Shown here piece after piece: positions 57,147 through 64,000 of a stretch of DNA of 64,000 bases (its first letter is position 1; each line of letters begins with the position of its first letter). A program made the translations under genes and the position numbers. The DNA comes from Actinacidiphila paucisporea (GTDB lineage Bacteria > Actinomycetota > Actinomycetes > Streptomycetales > Streptomycetaceae), in assembly GCF_900142575.1 (NCBI RefSeq), contig NZ_FRBI01000015.1:127159-191158 (forward strand). The letters run 5' to 3'. A model generated the notes under the pieces. That model was not told where the DNA came from, made no database searches, and saw only the letters and a list, made by a program, of their open reading frames with translations.

Positions 57147-58454
57147 ATGACCTCACCTGGGTCCATGCGACATCCGATGCCTGCGCCCGGCGGCACGCCA
57201 ACGGGCAGGCCGGATGCGGTGTTTCGAAGCGGCCGGCCACTGCGGACGGTGCTGGCCGCTCTGCTGGCCGTCGCCGGGCTGATCGCGGCCGTCCTCACCC
57301 TTGAGACGGCAGCGGCAGCCGACAACCCCTACCAGCGCGGGCCGGCCCCCACCCTGGCGAGCGTGGCCGCCTCCCGGGGGCCGTTCGCCACGGCGTCGGT
57401 GAGCGTGGCTCCCGGCAACGGCTTCAACGGCGGGACCATCTACTACCCGACCGACAGCAGCCAGGGCACGTGGGGCGCGGTGGCGATCGTGCCCGGCTAC
57501 ACCGCGGCGTTCGCCGACGAGGAAGCCTGGATGGGCCCGTGGCTGTCGTCGTTCGGGTTCGTCGTCATCGGCCTGGAAACCAACAGTCGCACGGACTACG
57601 ACGTCGCCCGGGGAACGCAGCTCCTGGCCGCGCTCGACTACCTCGTCCAGCAGAGCCCGGTCCGTGGCCTCGTGGATCCGGACCGCCTGTCGGTCATCGG
57701 CCACTCCATGGGCGGCGGCGGTGTCGTCAGCGCGTCGGAGCGTCGCCCCGGCCTCAAGGCCGCGGTCGCCCTCGCGCCGTTCTCTCCGTCGCAGAACATG
57801 TCCACCGACCGCGTGCCGACCATGGTCATCGGCGGGCAGAACGACACCGTGGTCACCCCCTCGTACCTCGACGGCCTGTACCCGACGCTGCCGGCGTCCA
57901 CGCAGAGCGACTTCGTGCAGATCGCCGGGGCCGACCACGTCTACTACACGCACCCCAACAGCACCGAGATGCGACTGCTGATCCCCTGGCTCAAGATGTT
58001 CGTCGACAACGACAGCCGGTACACCCAGTTCCTGTGCCCGAGCCTGGCGGACTCCAGCGGCATCTCGATCTACCGGAGCAAGTGCCCGTACGTGCTGCCG
58101 GGCGGCGGCACCACGCCGCCGACCAGCACACCCCCGACGTCCCCGACCACGCCTCCGGCCGCCGCGTGCTCGGCGACCTACGCCACGGTCAACGCCTGGT
58201 CCGGCGGCTACCAGGGCCAGGTCACGGTGACCGCCGGCGGCGCGGCCCTCACCGGCTGGTCCGTCCGATGGACCCTGGGCAGCGGGCAGGCAATCACCCA
58301 GGTGTGGAACGGCACCCTCACCACCAGCGGCGCCACCGCCACGGTGCGGAACGCCGACTACAACGGAACCCTCCAGCCGTCGGCTTCGACGACCTTCGGG
58401 TTCCTCGCCAACGGCACACCGTCGGCGCCCTCGCTGACCTGCACCAGCCCCTGA
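57147..58454 (+). CDS. Secreted cutinase/PETase-family polyester hydrolase with C-terminal CBM2
   Basis: A 435-residue secreted protein. The N-terminal signal/hydrophobic segment is about 31-57. Mature start DNPYQRGPAPT, then an alpha/beta-hydrolase (about 60-320) of the Thermobifida cutinase / Streptomyces lipase / IsPETase family. The triad is Ser187 (GHSMGGGG), Asp233, His264; spacings of +46 and +77 equal those of IsPETase S160-D206-H237. The C-terminal disulfide pair (CPS...KCPY) is present. Phe212 (Ser+25) replaces the substrate-binding Trp185 of IsPETase. A Thr/Pro linker joins a CBM2 (about 340-435). Likely substrates are plant cutin or suberin; synthetic polyester activity is possible but untested. 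Confidence 0.93.
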   Translation: MTSPGSMRHPMPAPGGTPTGRPDAVFRSGRPLRTVLAALLAVAGLIAAVLTLETAAAADNPYQRGPAPTLASVAASRGPFATASVSVAPGNGFNGGTIYYPTDSSQGTWGAVAIVPGYTAAFADEEAWMGPWLSSFGFVVIGLETNSRTDYDVARGTQLLAALDYLVQQSPVRGLVDPDRLSVIGHSMGGGGVVSASERRPGLKAAVALAPFSPSQNMSTDRVPTMVIGGQNDTVVTPSYLDGLYPTLPASTQSDFVQIAGADHVYYTHPNSTEMRLLIPWLKMFVDNDSRYTQFLCPSLADSSGISIYRSKCPYVLPGGGTTPPTSTPPTSPTTPPAAACSATYATVNAWSGGYQGQVTVTAGGAALTGWSVRWTLGSGQAITQVWNGTLTTSGATATVRNADYNGTLQPSASTTFGFLANGTPSAPSLTCTSP

Positions 58455-58462
58455 GGGCCGGA

Positions 58463-58491
58463 CCACAGCGCCCCAATCAGCGGGCCTGTGG
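58463..58491 (+). terminator. Terminator of the polyester hydrolase gene
   Basis: CCACAG-c-GCCC (58463-58473) pairs with GGGC-CTGTGG (58482-58491) around one bulged base, starting 9 nt after the stop. Confidence 0.6.
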
Positions 58492-58505
58492 TTCCGGGCG
58501 CGAAT

Positions 58506-58517
58506 GTTAGCGCTATC
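58506..58517. promoter_or_regulatory. Operator-like site GTTAGCGCTATC upstream of the second GH54 gene
   Basis: A near-palindrome centred on AGCGCT, the reverse-orientation relative of GTGAGCGCTAAC. It lies 32 nt before the GH54 start, between the hydrolase terminator and the ribosome binding site. Confidence 0.55.
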
Positions 58518-58548
58518 AATCCTGTTGACCCCCACAAGGAGAATGATC

Positions 58549-60030
58549 GTGTCCCTTTCGGTGACGGCTTCGTTCCGCCAACAGTTCAGAAGGTGGTTGC
58601 TGGCCGCCGGCGCGGTTGTCGCGCTGGTCGCCGGTGTCCTGGTCGGCGGTACGCACACCTCGCAGGCGGCCGGCTCGCTGCCCTGTGACATCTACGCGTC
58701 GGGTGGCACGCCGTGTGTGGCGGCGCACAGCACGACGCGCGCGCTGTACTCCTCGTACAGCGGGCCGCTTTACCAGGTGCGGCGCTCCTCGGACAACACC
58801 ACCCGGGACGTCGGCCTGCTCAGCCCGGGCGGGTATGCCGACGCGTCCGCGCAGGACTCCTTCTGCTCCGGCACGAGCTGCGTGATCACGGTCATCTACG
58901 ACCAGTCCGGGCGGAGCAACAACCTGACCCAGGCGCCCGCCGGCAGCGCGGCCGGCGGCCCGGACAACCTCGCCAACGCCACCGCGGCGCCGACGACGGT
59001 CGGCGGCCACAAGGCCTACGGCGTCTTCGTCGCCCCCGGCACCGGCTACCGCAACAACCACACCAACGGCATCGCCACCGGCGACAACCCCGAGGGCATG
59101 TACGCCATCTTCGACGGCACCCACTACAACGGCGGCTGCTGCTTCGACTACGGCAACGCCGAGACCAACAACAACGACGACGGCAACGGCACGATGGAAG
59201 CCATCTACTTCGGCAACATCAAGGTCTGGGGCTACGGCTCCGGCAACGGCCCCTGGATCATGGCCGACCTGGAGAACGGCCTCTTCTCCGGCGTCAACCA
59301 GCACCTCAACTCCAACGACCCGACGATCAACTACCGCTACACCACCGCCATCATCAAGGGCGGCCCCAACCACTGGGCCATCCGCGGCGGCAACGCGCAG
59401 TCCGGCGGCCTGTCCACCTTCTACGACGGCGTACGCCCCAACGTGTCGGGCTACAACCCGATGAAGAAGCAGGGCGCGATCATCCTCGGCACCGGCGGCG
59501 ACAACAGCAAGGGCGCCCAGGGCACGTTCTACGAGGGCGTCATGACCTCCGGCTACCCCTCCGACGCCACCGAGAACGCCGTCCAGACCAACATCAACTC
59601 CGTCGCCTACGGATCCGGTGGTGGTGGTACGGGTACGACGGGTGCGTTGCACGCGGTGGGTGCGGGCAAGTGCCTCGATGTGCCGAACTCGTCGACGACG
59701 GCGGGTACGCAGGTGCAGATCTGGGACTGCAGTGGTCAGGCGAACCAGACCTGGACGCGCACGTCCTCGGGTCAGCTGACGGTCTACTCCGGTGGCAGCC
59801 AGCTGTGCCTGGACGTCTACGGCAACCAGACCGCACCGGGTACCAAGGTCGAGACGTGGCAGTGCAACGGCGGTGCGAACCAGCAGTGGAGCGTCAACTC
59901 CAACGGCACCGTCACGGCGACCCAGTCCGGGCTGTGCCTGGACGTCACCGGCGCCTCTACGGCCAACGGCGCCCTGGCCGAGCTGTGGACCTGCAACGGC
60001 CGGTCCAACCAGCAGTGGAACCTCAGCTGA
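58549..60030 (+). CDS. Secreted GH54 alpha-L-arabinofuranosidase with CBM13
   Basis: A 493-residue secreted enzyme very close to fungal AbfB in its catalytic domain (PCDIYASGGTPC, AHSTTRALYSS, NNLTQAPAGS, FYEGVMTSGYPSD). Nucleophile Glu242 (ADLENG) and acid/base Asp318 (GGDNS) keep the 76-residue spacing of Glu221/Asp297 in AbfB, and CCFDYGNAET is intact. The GTG at 58549 sits 7 nt after AAGGAG; an ATG 6 nt earlier is too close. Signal peptide about 1-42, catalytic domain about 44-355, CBM13 about 362-493. Codon usage changes sharply at the domain border near 59615. It is the second GH54 of the island. Confidence 0.93.
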   Translation: MSLSVTASFRQQFRRWLLAAGAVVALVAGVLVGGTHTSQAAGSLPCDIYASGGTPCVAAHSTTRALYSSYSGPLYQVRRSSDNTTRDVGLLSPGGYADASAQDSFCSGTSCVITVIYDQSGRSNNLTQAPAGSAAGGPDNLANATAAPTTVGGHKAYGVFVAPGTGYRNNHTNGIATGDNPEGMYAIFDGTHYNGGCCFDYGNAETNNNDDGNGTMEAIYFGNIKVWGYGSGNGPWIMADLENGLFSGVNQHLNSNDPTINYRYTTAIIKGGPNHWAIRGGNAQSGGLSTFYDGVRPNVSGYNPMKKQGAIILGTGGDNSKGAQGTFYEGVMTSGYPSDATENAVQTNINSVAYGSGGGGTGTTGALHAVGAGKCLDVPNSSTTAGTQVQIWDCSGQANQTWTRTSSGQLTVYSGGSQLCLDVYGNQTAPGTKVETWQCNGGANQQWSVNSNGTVTATQSGLCLDVTGASTANGALAELWTCNGRSNQQWNLS

Positions 60031-60044
60031 CCTGATCGGCCCGA

Positions 60045-60075
60045 GCCCGTGGCCGGCCCGACGCCGGCCACGGGC
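60045..60075 (+). terminator. Terminator of the second GH54 gene
   Basis: A perfect 13-bp stem (60045-60057 / 60063-60075) with a 5-nt loop lies 14 nt past the stop and 25 nt before the esterase start. Confidence 0.75.
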
Positions 60076-60100
60076 AGTCCCCGAACCGGAGCGTGAAACG

Positions 60101-61210
60101 ATGACAAGATCCCTGCCCGCACTCCTGATGGCACTGGCCACCGCCGTACTGGCCGCGGCGGCCGGTGGGGCCGCGGCCGCCGCGGCCCCGGCGGCCGCCA
60201 CGACGCCGCTGCGCGTGATGCCACTGGGCGACTCGATCACCTGGGGTGTCGGAAGCAGCAACGGCAACGGCTACCGGGGCCCGCTGTACAACGAGCTGAC
60301 GGCCGACGGGCACCCGTCGGACTTCGTCGGCACCCTGCGGGGCGGCACGATGTCCGACCCGGACAACGAGGGGCACTCCGGATACCGCATCGACCAGATC
60401 GCCGCCCTGGCGGACGCCTCGCTGGCCCGCTACCGGCCCAACGTCGTGACGCTGGAGATCGGTACCAACGACCTCAACGGCAACTACCAGGTCTCCACGG
60501 CCACCGCCCGCCTGAAGTCGCTGGTCGACCAGATCACCGCCGACGTACCCGACGCCACCGTGCTGCTGGCGTCGCTGATCGTGTCCACCAGCTCGGGCGA
60601 GGAGCAGCACCGGGCCGCCTTCAACCAGGCCGTTCCCGGCATCGTGCAGAGCGAGCAGGCGGCCGGCAAGCACGTCGGCTTTGTGGACATGAGCGCGCTG
60701 ACCAGCGCCGACCTGTCCGACTCCCTGCACCCCAACGACGGGGGCTACCAGAAGATGGCCGACGCCTTCCACCGGGGCGTCCAGGCCGCGGACAGCGCCG
60801 GCTGGCTGCACGCCCCGGTGTCCACGGGCGGCCCGGTGCTGTCCGGGATCGCCGGCAAGTGCCTCGACGTCAACGGCGGCAGCAGCGCCGACGGCACCCA
60901 CGTACAGATATGGAGCTGCGACAACGCCCCCGCCCAGGCCTGGTCCGCCTACCCCGACGGCACCCTGCGCGCCGTGGGCAAGTGCCTGGACGTCACCGGC
61001 AAGGGGACCGCCAACGGCACCAAGGTGGAGATCTGGACCTGCAACGGCGGCGCCAACCAGGTCTGGCAGGCCTACAACGGCGGGCTGCGCAATCCCGTCT
61101 CCGGGCGCTGCCTCGACGACCCGGCCTCGTCGACGGCCGACGGCACGCAGCTCCAGATATGGGACTGCAACGGCAACGCCAACCAGAAGTGGAGCCTGCC
61201 CACGACCTGA
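60101..61210 (+). CDS. Secreted SGNH/GDSL esterase (CE3-like) with CBM13
   Basis: A 369-residue secreted protein. Signal peptide about 1-33; SGNH domain about 36-235 with block I MPLGDSITWG (Ser45), block III EIGTNDLN and block V Asp207-x2-His210 (SDSLHPNDGGY); CBM13 about 245-369. The catalytic part resembles CE3 acetylxylan esterases, which fits a xylan-degrading island, but other SGNH esterases look similar. CGGAG lies 9 nt before the ATG. The stop codon lies in the first unit of an 11-bp tandem repeat array. Confidence 0.88.
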   Translation: MTRSLPALLMALATAVLAAAAGGAAAAAAPAAATTPLRVMPLGDSITWGVGSSNGNGYRGPLYNELTADGHPSDFVGTLRGGTMSDPDNEGHSGYRIDQIAALADASLARYRPNVVTLEIGTNDLNGNYQVSTATARLKSLVDQITADVPDATVLLASLIVSTSSGEEQHRAAFNQAVPGIVQSEQAAGKHVGFVDMSALTSADLSDSLHPNDGGYQKMADAFHRGVQAADSAGWLHAPVSTGGPVLSGIAGKCLDVNGGSSADGTHVQIWSCDNAPAQAWSAYPDGTLRAVGKCLDVTGKGTANGTKVEIWTCNGGANQVWQAYNGGLRNPVSGRCLDDPASSTADGTQLQIWDCNGNANQKWSLPTT

Positions 61211-61265
61211 CCACGACCTGAGCACGACCTGAGCACGAGCTGACCATGACGTGACCGCCACCTGA
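61200..61265 (+). repeat. Six 11-bp tandem repeats, each ending in TGA
   Basis: Six units of consensus CCACGACCTGA run from 61200 to 61265, increasingly degenerate downstream. The first contains the esterase stop. As 11 is not a multiple of three, the copies place TGA in all three frames. Confidence 0.8.
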
Positions 61266-61374
61266 CCGCCCACGGGACCGCACCGCCGCACCCTCCCGGA
61301 ACACCGGCGTCTACGCTGACCCGAGCTCCACCGTAAGACCGGCAAGCCCGGGCACTGTGAAGGGACCACGCCCC

Positions 61375-62898
61375 GTGCGGACATATGACAACCCTGTGAT
61401 CGCAGGATTCCACCCCGATCCGAGCGTGTGCAGGGTCGGTGACGACTACTACCTGGTGTGCTCCAGCTTCGAGTACTTCCCCGGCCTGCCGCTCTTCCAC
61501 AGCAAGGACCTGGTGCACTGGCGGCAGATCGGCAACGTGCTCGACCGCCCCGGGCAGCTGCCGCTCCCGCTGCCCGGCACCATGGCCTCCCGGGGCCTCT
61601 ACGCCCCCACGATCCGCCATCACGACGGCCGCTTCTGGGTGATCAACACCAACGTCAGCGGCGGCGGCCACTTCATCGTCACCGCCGACCGGCCCGAAGG
61701 CCCCTGGTCGGACCCGGTGTGGATCGACCTCCCCGGCATCGACCCGGACCTGGCGTGGGAGGAGGACGGCACCTGCTGGTGCGCCTTCACCGTCCCCGGC
61801 GTCCACCTCGCCCGGATCGACCCGGTCAAGGGCGAGGTGCTGGAAGGACCCTTCCCCACCTGGTCGGGCACCGGCCTGAAGTACCCCGAGGCCCCGCACC
61901 TCTACCGCGTCGGCGACTGGTGGTACCTGCTGATCGCCGAGGGCGGCACCGAGCGCGGCCACGCCGTGTCCCTCGCCCGCGCCCGCTCGCCGCGCGGTCC
62001 CTGGGAAGGCGCCCCCGCCAACCCGCTGCTGTCCCACAGCGCCACCGACCGGCCCATCCAGAGCACCGGCCACGCCGACCTGGTCACGGCGCCCGACGGA
62101 AGCTGGTGGATGGTGCTGCTCGGCACCCGGCCTCGCGGCTACACCCCCAACTTCCAGGTGCTCGGCCGCGAGACCTTCCTCGCCCCGATGGACTGGGACG
62201 GCACCGGCTGGCCCGTCGTGGCACCCGTGCCCGAGCGCCACCCCGCGCCCGCCGGCGCCTGGCACCCCTTCCCGGCCCTGCCCGCCCGCGACGACTTCGA
62301 CGCGCCCGCACTCGCACCGCACTGGATCTCGCCCTACGCCCGGCCCGACGGCTCCTGGTCGCTGGACGAGCGCGCGGGCTGGCTGACCCTCACCGCCACC
62401 GGCCCCACGCTCGACCGCCCCGGCCACACCTTCGTCGGCCGCCGTCAGCAGCACCACGACTGCCGCGCCACAGTCCTGCTCGACCCGGGCACCGGGCGCG
62501 GCGGCCTGAGCGTGCGCATGGACGAGGCCCACCACTACGACCTGGAGGTCGGTGGGGGAGAGGCCGGTGTCGTCGCGCGTATCGGCCCGCTGCGTCAGAC
62601 GGTGGCCCGCCGCCCCGTGCCACCCGGCCCGCTCACCCTCACCGTGACGGTCCGCACCACCGACATGGTGTCGCCGTCCCCCGAATTCGCCGGTATCGAG
62701 CCCACCGGGCCCGACACCCTCGCCTTCTGGCTCGGCGACCCCGACGCCCCCGGCGCGGAGCCGCTCGCCGAACTCGAGGGGCGCTACCTGTCCACCGAAG
62801 TCGCCACCGGCTTCACCGGCCGCGTCATCGGCATGTACACCACCGAGGGCGCCGTCGCCTTCGACTGGTTCGACTACGAGCCGGCCCCCTCCGCCTGA
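61375..62898 (+). CDS. GH43 beta-xylosidase / arabinofuranosidase, cytoplasmic
   Basis: A 507-residue enzyme without a signal peptide. A five-bladed propeller fills about 1-300 with the GH43 triad: base Asp15 (GFHPDPS), pKa-modulating Asp in GIDPDLAWEEDG (residues 123-125) and acid Glu172 (KYPEAPHLY). A C-terminal beta-sandwich (about 305-505), as in GH43 beta-xylosidases of the XynB3 type, follows. The GTG at 61375 has GAAGGGA upstream; a GTG 18 nt earlier is less likely. It probably splits imported xylo- and arabinoxylo-oligosaccharides and would complete the pathway begun by the secreted xylanase and the ABC transporter. Confidence 0.93.
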   Translation: MRTYDNPVIAGFHPDPSVCRVGDDYYLVCSSFEYFPGLPLFHSKDLVHWRQIGNVLDRPGQLPLPLPGTMASRGLYAPTIRHHDGRFWVINTNVSGGGHFIVTADRPEGPWSDPVWIDLPGIDPDLAWEEDGTCWCAFTVPGVHLARIDPVKGEVLEGPFPTWSGTGLKYPEAPHLYRVGDWWYLLIAEGGTERGHAVSLARARSPRGPWEGAPANPLLSHSATDRPIQSTGHADLVTAPDGSWWMVLLGTRPRGYTPNFQVLGRETFLAPMDWDGTGWPVVAPVPERHPAPAGAWHPFPALPARDDFDAPALAPHWISPYARPDGSWSLDERAGWLTLTATGPTLDRPGHTFVGRRQQHHDCRATVLLDPGTGRGGLSVRMDEAHHYDLEVGGGEAGVVARIGPLRQTVARRPVPPGPLTLTVTVRTTDMVSPSPEFAGIEPTGPDTLAFWLGDPDAPGAEPLAELEGRYLSTEVATGFTGRVIGMYTTEGAVAFDWFDYEPAPSA

Positions 62899-62915
62899 CG
62901 GCCCGTACCGCCCGT

Positions 62916-62953
62916 GCCGGCGCGGCCCCGACGGTCGAAGGGGCGGTGCCGGC
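62916..62953. terminator. Bidirectional terminator between GH43 and coiled-coil genes
   Basis: GCCGGC-gcg-GCCCC (62916-62929) pairs with GGGGC-ggt-GCCGGC (62940-62953), abutting the stop of the minus-strand gene. Confidence 0.7.
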
Positions 62954-63595
62954 CTAGGCGGTGGCTGCGGCGGTGTCGGCGGTCGTGCCGGCGGCCGGAG
63001 CGGTCTGGGTGGCCGAGTAGTAGACGGAGCGGCCCTGCTTGGAGCGGAGGCTCTGTCCCTTGGCGACCAGGGCTTCGAGAGTGTTGCGCACCACGGTCGT
63101 CTGGATCTTCCGGTCGGGGTGGGCGCCGGCGAGTGCGGTGGTGACCTCCGCGGCCGAGCGGGGCTCGCTGTGCCCGGTGAGGTCGGCGACGACCAGTTCC
63201 ACCAAGGTGGGCGCCTGCGAAGAGGTGTTCGTGCCGGTACGGGGAGCGGACGCGGTCTTCGTCTTGGCGGCCGACTGCTTGGCCGCGGCCTGCTTGGCGG
63301 TGGCCTGCTTGGGCGTACGGGGGGCGGCCGCGGGCTTGCGGGGCCTGGGCACGGCGGCCGTGGGCAGGTCCGCGGGCGCGGCCGCCGGTTCGGCTTCCTG
63401 CGCGGGGGAGGACGACGCGGCGACCAGGGCCTGCTGCACCCCGAGGAGCAGGGTGTGGTCCTGTTCGAGGGTCGCCAACTGCTCCTGCAGGGCTGCCAGG
63501 TCGGTGGAGAGGCGCTGCTTCTCCTTGGCCGTGCGCTCCAAGTCGGCTTCGATCTGGGCGAGGTACTGGGACTTCAGGGTGGCGTTGTCCGCCAT
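62954..63595 (-). CDS. Coiled-coil protein with C-terminal winged helix (Streptomyces regulatory type)
   Basis: A 213-residue cytoplasmic protein. Residues about 3-58 form a heptad-rich coiled coil (QIEADLERTAKEKQRLSTDL). Residues about 60-125 are low-complexity Ala/Pro/Lys-rich with repeated AKQ(A/S)AAK units, similar to the basic tails of actinobacterial nucleoid proteins. Residues about 130-197 look like a winged helix (SAAEVTTALAGAHPDRKIQTTVVRNTLEALVAKGQ). Similar proteins are common and poorly characterised in Streptomyces. DNA binding is likely; the regulon is unknown. Confidence 0.75.
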   Translation of the reverse strand: MADNATLKSQYLAQIEADLERTAKEKQRLSTDLAALQEQLATLEQDHTLLLGVQQALVAASSSPAQEAEPAAAPADLPTAAVPRPRKPAAAPRTPKQATAKQAAAKQSAAKTKTASAPRTGTNTSSQAPTLVELVVADLTGHSEPRSAAEVTTALAGAHPDRKIQTTVVRNTLEALVAKGQSLRSKQGRSVYYSATQTAPAAGTTADTAAATA

Positions 63596-63905
63596 GGCAG
63601 TTCAGCTCACTTTCCTGTGCGTGTGGGGATGACACCGGTCGGCGTTCGCCGCCGGCGCGGAAGACATGTCGCACCGGCGGAGGCACTGCGTGCACCGACC
63701 GAACCCTAAGAGTAGGCCGACAGCAGCAGTGCCTCGGCCCGTACTCACCCTGAGAGACCCCAAAGAGGAGGAACCCCAGCCGATTCAGGGCTGGGGTTCC
63801 TCGATGTGATGCGTACCGTTCAGTGGGTCGGGTTGACCACACCGTGGCTGACCCGGCTACGCGCCGGCGGACCTCACCCGGTCGCGGTCAACCGGATCCG
63901 GCAGG
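63596..63905. other. Intergenic region with a 14-bp hairpin
   Basis: It contains the promoter of the coiled-coil gene and, at 63768-63802, a perfect 14-bp stem (63768-63781 / 63789-63802) with a 7-nt loop. The hairpin lies 104 nt downstream of the stop of the partial minus-strand gene and is probably its terminator. No gene is seen. Confidence 0.65.
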
Positions 63906-64000
63906 TCAGTGTTGGAGGGTGAGGACTCCGGGTCGCCAGGGGAGTTGGTCGTAGGGGCCGTTTGCTGAGGGGGATTTGCCTTGGTAGAGGAGTTGGAGGT
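63906..64000 (-). CDS. 3' end of an unidentified gene
   Basis: The minus strand has an open frame from the window edge to a TGA at 63906-63908. It encodes 30 residues that include LLYQGKSPSANGPYDQLPWRPG and end in VLTLQH. The composition is protein-like and the codon bias less extreme than in neighbours. I do not recognise the family; a mobile-element protein is possible but unsupported. The rest lies beyond 64000. Confidence 0.55.
   Translation of the reverse strand, partial: LQLLYQGKSPSANGPYDQLPWRPGVLTLQH

Overview
The window is high-GC DNA with the codon bias, GTG/TTG starts, MbtH-dependent NRPS, MEDS-type anti-sigma regulators and ATPase-less sugar ABC transporters typical of Streptomyces or a close relative (Streptomycetaceae). 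This is inferred from gene content; no rRNA, tRNA or marker gene lies in the window.

Region 1 (1-7025) is regulatory. It holds the tail of an OmpR-type response regulator and its histidine kinase, then a partner-switching locus: two paralogous pairs of an RsbW-like ATPase and an RsbV-like STAS protein (1634-2533 plus, 6129-7025 minus). They flank a translationally coupled pair of MEDS sensors (MEDS-STAS, MEDS-ATPase) and a Ser/Thr protein kinase. No sigma factor is present.

Region 2 (7026-30451) is a compact nonribosomal peptide locus: a long upstream region with an inverted-repeat operator candidate, mbtH, and two coupled NRPS genes. I read the line as C-A-T/C-A-T/C-A-T/C-A-T-E on the first protein and C-A-T/C-A-T-R on the second. 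The six adenylation pockets read by eye as branched-chain, Gln, branched-chain, Gln (epimerised to D), branched-chain-like and Phe. The product should be an N-acylated hexapeptide released by reduction as an aldehyde or alcohol, plausibly a chymotrypsin- or proteasome-type protease inhibitor. A perfect 15-bp hairpin closes the unit.

Region 3 (30452-62898) is a plant cell wall degradation island. It has two CUT1 sugar transporters (binding protein plus two permeases each, no ATPase), three regulators (one LacI, two GntR/FCD), and secreted enzymes: GH10 xylanase-CBM2, two GH54 arabinofuranosidases, a CE1 esterase, an SGNH esterase, GH5, GH39-like and parallel beta-helix proteins (seven with a C-terminal ricin-type CBM13), and a PETase/cutinase-family polyester hydrolase fused to CBM2. 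Cytoplasmic enzymes are a GH43 beta-xylosidase, a GH63-like alpha/alpha-barrel enzyme and an unassigned 643-residue protein. Three promoters of the form TTGACn-N17-TAnnnT with LacI-type palindromes (CGAA...TTCG) just downstream can be read directly, and a second operator family (GTGAGCGCTAAC / TGTGAGCGCTCACA) recurs upstream of other enzymes. Most transcription units end in long GC-rich hairpins without T-tracts.

Region 4 (62954-64000) has a coiled-coil/winged-helix regulator, a strong 14-bp hairpin and the 3' end of an unidentified minus-strand gene.
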